Source of the DNA: Mermis nigrescens
Lineage: Eukaryota > Nematoda > Enoplea > Mermithida > Mermithidae
Direction: 5' to 3'
Assembly: GCA_036768485.1 (NCBI GenBank)
Contig: JAVLUZ010000547.1
Location: forward strand, 696,501-760,500
Length of the DNA stretch: 64,000 nucleotides
How positions within the stretch are numbered: the first letter of the stretch is position 1; every line of letters starts with the position of its first letter. Made by a program: the position numbers and the translations under genes. The notes below the pieces were generated by a model. It was not told the DNA's origin. It saw only the letters and a program-made list of their open reading frames with translations, and ran no database searches. Shown piece by piece: positions 33,746 through 64,000 of this stretch.

Positions 33746-34450
33746 ATATTTGTATTAAAGGGCTTACCTGATGTGCTTGTTCCAGATTTCATAATTATTC
33801 TTCAATTTTCCTAGAGGTATTCACTTTTAATTAATTGTAACTGGTAATTTTGGCCGAAAATCTAATTTTTGAGTAACAGGAGGTCATTTGGTACCTAATG
33901 CTCACGAGTCAAAAATTTACAGAAATTCGTATCTAATCGGGTGAAATTCATGGAACTAGTGCCCTTGCTTTCAGCAGTGTTATTAAATATATTGCAATTA
34001 TCAGGGCTGGCCTGACATTCTTTGGAGGTGGGAGGTCCACTTAACCTCCCAAACTTGAGATCACCCAAGAAGAAATTCAATCTGTCCATGGTTTAACGGC
34101 GGAGACAAGGCAATCAAGGTGCATCCGGTAGCCTCGGTGTTAAATTATAGAACAGCATAGTAAATTTTTACACAAGATTTAGAACCGTCAAAGGTCCGCG
34201 CCCAATGGGAGCCCCATTTGTTGACAGCTGAGCAAAAGTAAGATTGAGCTGAAAACATTAAGCACTTTTTTCACTTCTTTGAACAAAATACAGTAAGCAA
34301 ATAGTATCTGGTGATGAAGCACGGGTTTACTGCTTCAATCTAAAAGCCAAACATCAGTCAATTTAGCGAGTAGGGGAGGCATCAAGACCATTATCGAAGA
34401 CCAAGGCCTCCAAGTCAGCCAGAAACGTGATGTTGTAACTTTTCTTGGGA
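33746..34450. other. Region between MITE and inverted duplication
   Basis: No exon, repeat array or inverted repeat could be supported. Short open frames only. Confidence 0.35.
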
Positions 34451-35419
34451 TTCTCAGTAGTAGTTAGCCCTATGAGCCTGGTGAGCAACGTTATAACATA
34501 GCTCATGTTATAAGATAGGCAGCTCTTGAATAAAGCATAGGCAGTATAGCCAAAAGATCACAACGCGGTACCTGTGTTGATAGGACGAGCATTAGAGTGG
34601 GAACGAGTTGAGGGAGCAGCCCTAGGGGATTGGTTTGGGGGTTAGGGAGCAGCCACGGGGGCAGGGAGCAGCCTTGGTGGTGTGGGCCCTTTTAGGGAAG
34701 GGAGCCATCCTAGGGAAGGGTGGAGAAAGGAGCGGAGCCATTTTAGGGTTGGGGGTCCTCCTCCCGCGCCCCTAGAAGACCGACCAGTGCTAGAAGACCG
34801 ACCAAATGACAGCACATTTTCGTTTTACTAATTTTGTCTAGTTTGTTTTTCAGGGCCGAAAGCTGATTTACACTTTCCGTTGCACGCTACACCAAGCTTT
34901 ACACTGCTTTTTGCAGTGAAAAAGTTATAAATAGCCATAGTAGGGAATGATTTAAAGTAAGGTATGACATGCTCATCAGTGTAGTAAATGTAAACTATAT
35001 ATTTTTATTATACATTTTATCGAAAATAGCGAAACAGTTTTGCTTTGATGTTCTGCAGAGGGCGCGCAAGCAGTATACATTTTCGCTAATTACCTTTATA
35101 AACGTGTGAGGGAAAGTCTATATTTATAGTCTAGGTCTATGGCCTGCTGCGCTTGTAATCACTTTGGTGGTGAGCAGGGAGGCCGTCGCTCTAGACTTGA
35201 AGTTCAACCCCCAACTTTCAAGATTTTTTTCTTTAAAAATGCTCTAATTTTTGCTTCTTTTTCATAGGAGATGGTGAAAAGTATGGTGTTTTAATCGGAC
35301 GAGCATAATTGTACAGTCTTAACAAGCGTTCACTTTCAGCCAGTTTCGAAACTTTACAATATTGCGCGCCAAAATATCGAAATGCAACGAATTCGTAATA
35401 ATGTACAGTTCGTAGTAAG

Positions 35420-36628
35420 TCATTGAAAAAACAATTGGAAATTCGACATGTGCATATATCGTAAACTGAACGAGCAAAAGTTGATTTTCAACTGCGAATT
35501 TTTGAAATTTTCAACAATTTCCCGAAAAATAATCCGCCGAACGTCCTCATTCGTTTCGCCCGTAAATTCAAGAGTCAGTTCAGTTATTCGATCCATGGAC
35601 CGCAAAATAGTCCTGCGTAATTGCCATTCGACCGAATTCTTTTCAAAATTAAGTGACGGGGGTCGAAAAACGGGGCGCAGTCTTCAAGTTTATTTAAAGT
35701 TCCGTGAAAAATCAATTCTTTTATTGGGAAATGGTCGCAGCCGGTTAAGCGAATATCGTCGATATTGTGGAGCCGCAGGCTTTTATTTTCGGGGCACCTG
35801 TCCAGAAAACGGCGCACAATACGGGCGCGGTCGATAGAGACGATTGATCCGGCTGAAAAATGAATTAATTTGAGAAAAACAATAACTAGGATGTTAGATT
35901 TAAAATACAAATTTTTGTGGTGTCAAATGAAACGAATATTACACTTGAATGTGTTCATTATATAAGTCTATAATCAATCATTTGATAAGTAAAACAAGGG
36001 TTCTCATGGCAATTGACGCTAAATTTGAGAAAAACATATGATAACTAGGATGCTAATTTTTAAATACAAATTTGTGTGGTGTAAAGTGAAACGAATCATG
36101 ACACTGTAACATGTTAAGGTCAACATCATGACACATAAGATAAAAATTATAAATCCCTTCCCTATTTTTAGGCCAAAAAAGCTGCGATTTTAAGACTTTT
36201 AAACGTATGAGAAAAAAGGAATAGTAAATTTGGGTTTTAGGCCAAAAAGCAACTAAAGAGTACACTCCCTCCCTAGTGATCGTAAATAGACTCACATTCG
36301 AGTTTTAGCGTTCCAGGGTTGATCTCCTGCAATAGTTGTAAAATTCGATCGTTGTTTCGCCACTGCTTTGTACAGACGGTCAATTCAACGACCTTTAAAT
36401 CGTCAAATGGGCGAGTATCCAATTGAGGGCGTTGGCAATTTGCCACTGAGCATCGCGGCTCAGTCGTCATGGGCACACTCAGACCTTTCAAGTGAAGCAT
36501 GACGTTTGGGGCGATCGGCCATTGTTGGCCGGCAATTAGTATGGACCATTGAGGGCATACGCGTTTGCAGACGGTCCGATCAAAAGGGTTAAGGAAAGAA
36601 AAATGCGTGTTAAAATTTCGGCCGGCAT
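35420..36628 (-). pseudogene. F-box/LRR-like gene, left-arm copy, frameshifted
   Basis: Mirror of the right-arm copy. ATG at 36628 begins MPAEILTRIF, the start of an F-box. A length change in the following T/C run then shifts the frame before the segment NPFDRTVCKRVCPQW. The second part starts after acceptor TTTTTCAG at 35852 and reads GSIVSIDRARIVRRFLDRCP. It loses frame after APFFDPRH and again near the end, where an extra T shortens it to SNFQLFFQ. F-box proteins pair substrates with SCF ubiquitin ligases; LRR-like parts bind the substrate. Two or more frame breaks make this copy a probable pseudogene. Confidence 0.65.
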
Positions 36629-36739
36629 GTAATTTCGAAAAAGCTTGAGATATTGCCGAAAGGACTGGATATTTTTAAGCTTTTTTAGTATGAAAACAAC
36701 AAAATAATCGAAAACGGAATTTTAGAATGAAAAGCATTT

Positions 36740-37345
<606 letters not shown>

Positions 37346-37350
37346 ACTGC

Positions 37351-37384
<34 letters not shown>

Positions 37385-37433
37385 TAATAATAATAATGAT
37401 AACAATAAAATTTTTATTATTATTATTATTACA

Positions 37434-38045
<612 letters not shown>

Positions 38046-38160
38046 AATCAAATGCTTTTCATTCTAAAATTTTGTTTTCGATTATTTTGTTGTTTTCATA
38101 CTAAAAAGGCGTAAAATATCCAGTCCGGTCAGCAATATCTCGAAGCTTTTTCGAAATTAC

Positions 38161-38514
38161 ATGCCGGCCGAAATTTTAACACGCATTTTTTTTCCTGAAC
38201 CCTTTTGATCGGACCGTCTGCAAACGCGTATGCCCTCAATGGTCCATACTAATTGCCGGCCAACAATGGTCAGTCGCCCCAAACGTCATGCTTCACTTGA
38301 AAGGTCTGAGTGTGCCCATGACGACTGAGCCGCGATGCTCAGTGGCAAATTGCCAACGCCCCCGAATGGATGCTCGCCTATTTGACGATTTAAAGGTCGT
38401 TGAATTGACCGTCTGTCCAAAGCAGTGGCGAAACAACGATCGAATTTTACAACTATTGCAGGAGATCAACCCTGGAACGCTAAAACTCGAATATGAGTCT
38501 ATTTACGATCACTA
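38161..38514 (+). CDS. F-box/LRR-like gene, right-arm copy, exon 1
   Basis: ATG at 38161 starts MPAEILTRIFF. The conserved F-box continuation LNPFDRTVCKRVCPQWSILI is open in a neighbouring frame, from about 38189, and runs on through VELTVCPKQWRNNDRILQLL to a TAG at 38512-38514. The frame changes inside a run of eight T. The left-arm copy has a different error at the same run, so either both copies are damaged, the run is mis-sequenced, or splicing differs here. F-box recognition rests on LPxEIL..IF..L.P.DR..C..VC..W spacing. The protein is not otherwise recognised. Confidence 0.6.
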
Positions 38515-38933
38515 GGGAGGAGTGTACTTTTTAGTTGCTTTTTGGCCTAAAACCCAAATTTACTGTTCCTTTTCTCATACGTTTAGAAGTCTTAAAATCG
38601 CAGCTTTCTTGGCCTAAAAATAGGGAAGGGATTTATAATTTTTATCCTATGTGTCATGATGTTGACCTTAACATGTTACAGTGTCATGATTCGTTTCACT
38701 TTACACCACACAAATTTGTATTTAAAAATTAGCATCCTAGTTATCATATGTTTTTCTCAAATTTAGCGTCAATTGCCATGAGAACCCTTGTTTTACTTAT
38801 CAAATGATTGATTATAGACTTATATAATGAACACATTCAAGTGTAATGATTCGTTTCACTTGACACCACAAAAATTTGCATTTAAAATCTAACATGCTAG
38901 TTATTGTTTTTCTCAAATTATTTCATTTTTTAG

Positions 38934-39433
38934 CCGGATCAATCGTCTTTATCGACCGCGCCCGTATTGTGCGCCGTTTTCTGGACAGGTGCCCCGAAAT
39001 TAAAAGACTGTGGCTCCACAATATCGACGATATTCGCCTAAGCGGCTGCGACCATTTCCTAATAAAAGAATTGATTTTTCACGGAACTTTAAATGAACTT
39101 GAAGACTGCGCTCCGTTTTTCGACTACCGTCCACTTAATTTTGAAAAGAATCCGGTCGAATGGCAATTACGCTGGACTATTTTGTGGTCCATGGATCGAA
39201 TAACTGAACTGACTCTTGAATTTACGGGCGAAACGAATGAGGACGCTCGGCGAATTATTTTTCGGGAAATTGTTGAAAATTTCAAAAATTCGCAGTTGAA
39301 AATCAACTTTTGCTCGTTCAGTTTACGATATATGCACATGTCGAATTTCCAATTGTTTTTCAATGACTTACTACGAACTGTACATTATTACGAATTCGTT
39401 GCATTTCGATATTTTTGGCGCGCAATATTGTAA
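38934..39433 (+). CDS. F-box/LRR-like gene, right-arm copy, exon 2
   Basis: After acceptor CATTTTTTAG the frame is open for 166 codons: GSIVFIDRARIVRRFLDRCP, RLWLHNIDDIRLSGCDHFLI, ELIFHGTLNELEDC, RITELTLEFTGE, and a C-terminal part with aromatic residues. Repeated L..L.L spacing suggests irregular leucine-rich repeats. The joining donor in exon 1 is unclear (a weak GTCTAT near 38495 is one candidate). This half is intact here and broken in the left arm, so the right arm is the better candidate for a working gene. Confidence 0.65.
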
Positions 39434-40216
39434 ACTTTCGAAACTGGCTGAAAGTGAACGCTTGTCAAGACTGTACAATTATGCTCGTCCGATTAAAACA
39501 CCATACTGAGCGACGGCCACCCTGCTCACCACCAAAGTGATTACAAGCGCAGCAGGCCATAGACCTAGACTATAAATATAGATTTTGCCTCACACGTTTA
39601 TAAAGATAATTAGCGAAAATGTATACTGCTTGCGCGCCCTATCTGCAGAACATCAAAGCAAAACTGTTACGCTATTTTCGATAAAATGTATAATAAAAAA
39701 ATATAGTTTACATTTACTACACTGATTAGCATGTCATACCTTACTTTAAATCATTCCCTACTATGGCTATTTATAACTTTTTCACTGCAAAAAGAAGTGT
39801 AAAGCTTGGTGTAGCGTGCAACGGAAAGTGTACATCAGCTTTCGGCCAAAAAACCTGAAAAACAAACTGGACAAAATTAGTAAAACGAAAATATGCTGTC
39901 ATTGGTCGGTCTTCTGGCACTATTCGGTCTTCTAGGGGCGCGGGAGGAGGACCCCCAACCCTAAAATGGCTCCGCTCCTTTCTCAACCCTTCCCTAGGAC
40001 GGCTCCCTTCCCTAAAAGGGTCCACACCATCAAGGCTGCTCCCTGCCCCCGTGGCTGCTCCCTAACCCCAAACCAACCCCTAGGGCTGCTCCCTCAACTC
40101 GTTCCCACTCTAATGCTCGTCCTATCAACACAGGTACCGCTTTCAAGAGCTGCCTATCTTATAACATGGGCTATGTTATAACGTTGCTCCCCAGGCTCAC
40201 AGGGCTAACTACTCTC

Positions 40217-42575
40217 AGTCCTCTATTGATTGACTTAACGCCAAACAATGTAATAATAAATGCTAATTACTACTGCTAACTCTTGAACCAGTTGCAAAAA
40301 TAAGTCGAGAAACATGGAATCGGGATGATGTCCAGGGGATTGCTGATTTTGCACGATAATGCATCACCTCACAAAGCACGGCTTTCACAAGAAAGGGTGC
40401 AATATATCGCAGGTAGTTAGGGAATTGGAATTGGCCGGCCTCGACTCATCGACTGCCGGATAGTTTTGGATCCTTTTGGTTATTATTTTGCTCAAAATTC
40501 TTCAACACCTTTTTCGAACTAAAAAACTATAAAAATTATTACATAATTTTTATAGTGGATGACAGCCCGGACTAGAGCTCCTTGTTGTCGTATTTATTGT
40601 ACTGAGTGCTACCGGAACCAAATTTCATAAGTACTTTCGCCATAGGTAATCTGGCGCGAAACCTTTTAATTCTTTTCGTGAATAATAATCTTTTGGTCTA
40701 AAATAGGTCCAAGGACCTAGGGCGAATACCAGGGTTATCTAATTACTCCTGTGTTAGGAACTGCGGTCGGAATCTCCCTCCCGCAATCTCCATAGGTACC
40801 GGACCAGTTACGTCCGTGGAGATTCTAGGCAGAGGTATTTAGGGTCGAGAGGAAGAATAAAGGCAGATTGCCGTAGCTCCCTGACCAGCGTTAATTGTAG
40901 CAAGGTACATAGGCGCGCGCTAAGATACCTCCGATAATTCAAAACCCGCTTAACTTACAGGACCATCTTTGTACATGTGCAAACGGAGCTTGTACAAAAA
41001 AACACTGTTTCGTTTCTGTAAATTCTTTTTGCATATTACCGGGTCAAGAGAAAAAAGGCTTTCACATTGAAAATTAAAGAATTGAATATAAAAAATTTGA
41101 ATAAAAACAAATAGTAAATAACTATAATCCGTTTCATAGCGGTTTTCTTTCAAATTTTTCCACAAGAATTAGGCTACAAAAGAGGTTTAAACTTTTGATG
41201 TAGTAATGCGACTTAACACTGGCATACATCTTCAAGTGACCCGACATACTGTAGAATATCATATTTACCGTATTAGTTTAAAACACTTTTGTAGTCATTT
41301 TAAACTTTTTCAAAAACCTAAAAGTTAAACGAAACAGACTATAAATAGTAATTTACATAAAATGAAAGTTTTTCGCTAAATCCAACCAACATGAATCACG
41401 CTACAAAAGTAGCTTATGTGTCTAATACAATTTGTCACTTGAAATTTTTTCAAAAAGTCACGGAACAAATGAAACATTAGATTCTAAAATTGGACAGAAG
41501 AATGGTAGTTATTTTTTCCATTAATTACATCTTTCAGATTCGAAGTGCGCGCAAATCTAGTGCATTATAAATCCAAATATATTGCTTAGTCGGAAAAGCT
41601 TGACGGTTTAGAATTATCAGCACTCGAGAACACTGAGCACAATTGAAGTCGAATCGTTTAAAGCAGCCTGCAGTTATGTTGTCATCGTCCTGAAGGAGAA
41701 TAACAAATGAAAGAAATGAGAATAAAGAATTAATACCAATATTCTACTATGTTGCGTGTTATTCCGCTTTGGATATTTTACGGCTATCTATGAAAAACAA
41801 TGAGCGTTTGTCGTGTGACCCAGACATGCGCGTGCGGTGAGGGGGCTTTGGGGACCTAGGCTAAGATTGCAAAAAATATGAAAATCATAAATTTTCATCA
41901 GGCGATAGAGATTGACTAAAAATCGTGAATCACGTAGTTTCCATGCTATTTTAGCATTTATACCAGTTTGACTCAAAAACCTCTGGCTGGCTGATACCTT
42001 CAGACCGACCATGCTGTGTACATATTCATGCGCGACATTAAGATGCGTATGGAAATGAATTTTGGCGCTCAAACGAGTAGCAACAAAAGCGGTTTCTAGG
42101 TGGCCTACGCGAAGAATCAAGATTTTTGCTTCCGTGCAAACACTTTTATAATCGATTTATGCATTTTGACTCAAAAATTGTGATTTGCACAAGATTTCGT
42201 GTAAGCGAAGGCAAAAGTTGTGCGGTAGGAGAGTCCATAGGTAACTAATACTCCAAAAAAACTTGTGCAAAAGTTTTAAGAATTTTTATCTACATTAAGT
42301 CGAAATTATATACCTATATCAGATCAATGCTATAATCGCAATCTAATCAACTTATTGTTGGAGATATTTTTAAAAAATTATGCCCAAACTTGTGTGAAAC
42401 ATACTGTAAGAGTCTATCTACAATTGAATGCATTCATACGTCGTGTGCGTGTTTACATATAGGTCATAATCGTTTAAAACAATTACAAAATCATGGTGAG
42501 AAAAAATACTATGAAACGCACTAAATAAAAAAGCGGTCAACAAAGCGCGAAATAGGTCTACTATATTCAGATTCA
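40217..42575. other. Region downstream of the TAF3-like gene
   Basis: No gene recognised. 40560-40930 shares loose similarity with 28460-28830. An open frame at 41788-42120 (-) has no domain and overlaps an old dispersed repeat containing GGTTTCTAGG..GCC. Confidence 0.35.
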
Positions 42576-62322
<19,747 letters not shown>

Positions 62323-64000
62323 CTAAAGTTTAAAATAGGCAAAAATAAATTAGAAAACATGTGAATATATGAATATGGAATAATGCTTAAATGCGCATAG
62401 GTGGGAGTGGAGGAGGAATTACAACACATGCACGTGGAGGGGAAGGTTCGACCGCCCTCAATGGCGACTGAACCCTGCAAAATCGCTGCGACTCCCCCAG
62501 AATTATTGATTTTTTTGTAAAAATTGTAAAAAAGTGCTGTTGTAAGCATTTTAGCTCATTTTTGACTCGGAAAGTCTCAAATTTTTAGCGCTTCGCGCCT
62601 TATGCACATTTTTTGACTATAATTTGTTCAATTTACTGGATTTTTTCGTTTTTTTCGATTTTGTTATGTTTACATGTTTAGATAGAACGAGCATTGACCT
62701 GAAACATCAAAAACCAGTGTTTTTGACGTGTACCCATAGTTTTTCAGCCCAATAAGGCACTTTTTAAAAATGTACGGGGTCTGACTCCCAGAATTCCCAT
62801 GCTGGCGCATTAGACCAAGATTACGAAAATTGGCTAGGTACTGGCCAGCGATAAAGGCTCTGAATCAATGTATGTATTTTCAGATAATTTCGACATACTT
62901 CAACAACGCAACATACCGCAGTAAAAATTTCAGATTTCACCCATCGCTGACCACATATATGCTTAATTTTACTCCCTCCTGGCCACCAGAAACACGTGCA
63001 AAAAATTTTTGCTACAAACTAAATAAACTGCGCTGGAATCACAACACTATCACTCCAGAAATCTTTACGCCATAAAATCTCTACTGCCATCAAAAGGATT
63101 AGTTTTGGCGCGTAAATATGGGTTTTAGACCGCCAGGAATATTGAAAAATTCTCCTAATATGATTGTCCAGCGCGAAGAGCCAAAAAATGAAAAATAATG
63201 ACATAACAACGGTCAAGAATTTAATGATTCTTTATATCGCATTTATATTGAATCATAATCCCTTCTTGGTAAAAGACAAAGTTGGATTTACTGTACATCA
63301 TATTCGATTTGATGCAAACAAAAATGAGTGTATGAATTAGAGCCGCACCGGGGCCTGGTCCCGGCCCCTGCGCCGGGGCCAGGGCCCCGGTACCGGGGCC
63401 TTATACATACATGCACAGCATCACAGCATGGGAATTCTGGGGGGGGTGAAAACCTAAAGTGCCTTTTTTGGGCCCACAAATGGCCGGTACGCGTTAAAAA
63501 ACATCGTTTTTTTTGGCGTTTCTGACGATACTCTATCCTTCTAGAGCATAAAATCATGAAAAAAATTTCGGAAAAAGTCGAATAAATTGACCAATATATC
63601 GCTTAAAACATGAGTATATGGCGCGAAGTGCCGAAAATCTGGCGATTTTGAGCAAATAGATAGCCAAAAACCCTTAAAAAGACACTTTTTTCTACCAATT
63701 TTCAGGTAAGTTTAGGAAACCTTTGAGAAATCGCCAATTCTGGGGGGGGGGTGAAAAATTTTTTGCGGGGGTGAAAAATAATTCTGCGGGGGGGATGAAA
63801 CCCCCAAACCCCCCAAGATCATGTATGACCATATATATTTAACCTTATAGCAGAGATTCAAGTGACCAATTATGCCGAATTATGGCCAGTCTGAATTAAA
63901 ATTACTCCTGCATACAGTAATCATGCTAGGGGAACTGTTTTGACATTTTAACGAATTCAACTTTCAAATATGAGGTGGTTAGTATTCATAAAACATCAGC
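62323..64000. other. Repeat-rich region upstream of the visible TAF3-like exons
   Basis: No exon with both splice sites was found. 62395-62800 and 63425-63830 are fragments of the repeat family with AGCGCTTCGCGCC (62587) and GGCGCGAAGTGCC (63620) hairpins and G-rich ends. The 5' exons of the TAF3-like gene are expected beyond 64000. Confidence 0.45.
63338..63412 (+). mobile_element. Solo end of the GC-rich hAT-like element
   Basis: TAGAGCCGCACCGGGGCC and further GGCCCCGG repeats, like the tip of 46149-46940. No partner end is in view. Confidence 0.7.

Noticed and set aside
41788..42120. 110-residue minus-strand open frame as a gene
   Set aside because: No recognisable domain and part of an old dispersed repeat also seen near 11.8 kb.

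Overview
The window is AT-rich eukaryotic, intron-rich and repeat-rich DNA from an invertebrate animal. Three spliced host genes, all on the minus strand, carry metazoan domains: an M13 (neprilysin-type) peptidase, a secreted PAN/apple plus thrombospondin type-1 protein, and a TAF3-like PHD-finger protein. Introns are long and filled with transposons; donors are mostly GTAAGN and acceptors are TAG, CAG or AAG. I cannot fix the phylum. A nematode or another small invertebrate with a repeat-swollen genome would fit. No bacterial operon, tRNA, rRNA or CRISPR array was seen.

Layout. 1-8072: N-terminal half of an M13 peptidase gene on the minus strand (start near 8072, leaving the window at base 1), with a Merlin transposon (5937-6649) and a small MITE (7085-7234) in its introns. 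9902-10770: a truncated PIF/Harbinger element. 12.36-14.97 kb: diverged tandem repeats ending in a Penelope tail fragment, partly copied at 21.5-22.3 kb. 16511-32599: a six-exon gene for a predicted secreted protein of about 444 residues (signal peptide, two PAN-like modules, two TSR-like modules). Its introns hold nested MITEs, a piggyBac-type MITE abutting a hAT element, and a 3.65 kb foldback element (23965-27614). 34.45-40.22 kb: a near-perfect inverted duplication, about 2.9 kb per arm, each arm holding an F-box/LRR-like gene copy and a run of tandem intron-like units; the centre is an (AAT)n hairpin. 42576-62322: six phase-consistent exons of a TAF3-like gene (AT-hook-like motifs, Pro/Ser-rich linker, C-terminal PHD finger). 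Its introns contain two GC-rich hAT-like elements inserted in one (AT)n tract, a head-to-head pair of Penelope-like retroelements (49192-54679) flanked by a 13-bp direct repeat, and many MITEs. 62.3-64 kb holds MITE fragments only.

The host genes were assembled by hand from splice sites and reading phase. Each join was checked for frame: the PAN/TSR and PHD models close perfectly, and the M13 model probably lacks one small exon. The transposon calls rest on terminal inverted repeats with target-site duplications of the expected length: 9 bp for Merlin, TAA for Harbinger, TTAA for piggyBac and 8 bp for hAT.

The most unusual items are the tandem array of mini-intron-like units beside the F-box gene, the doubled Penelope insertion with a recoverable empty site, the giant foldback element, and the repeated GCGAAGC mini-hairpin motif shared by several repeat families.
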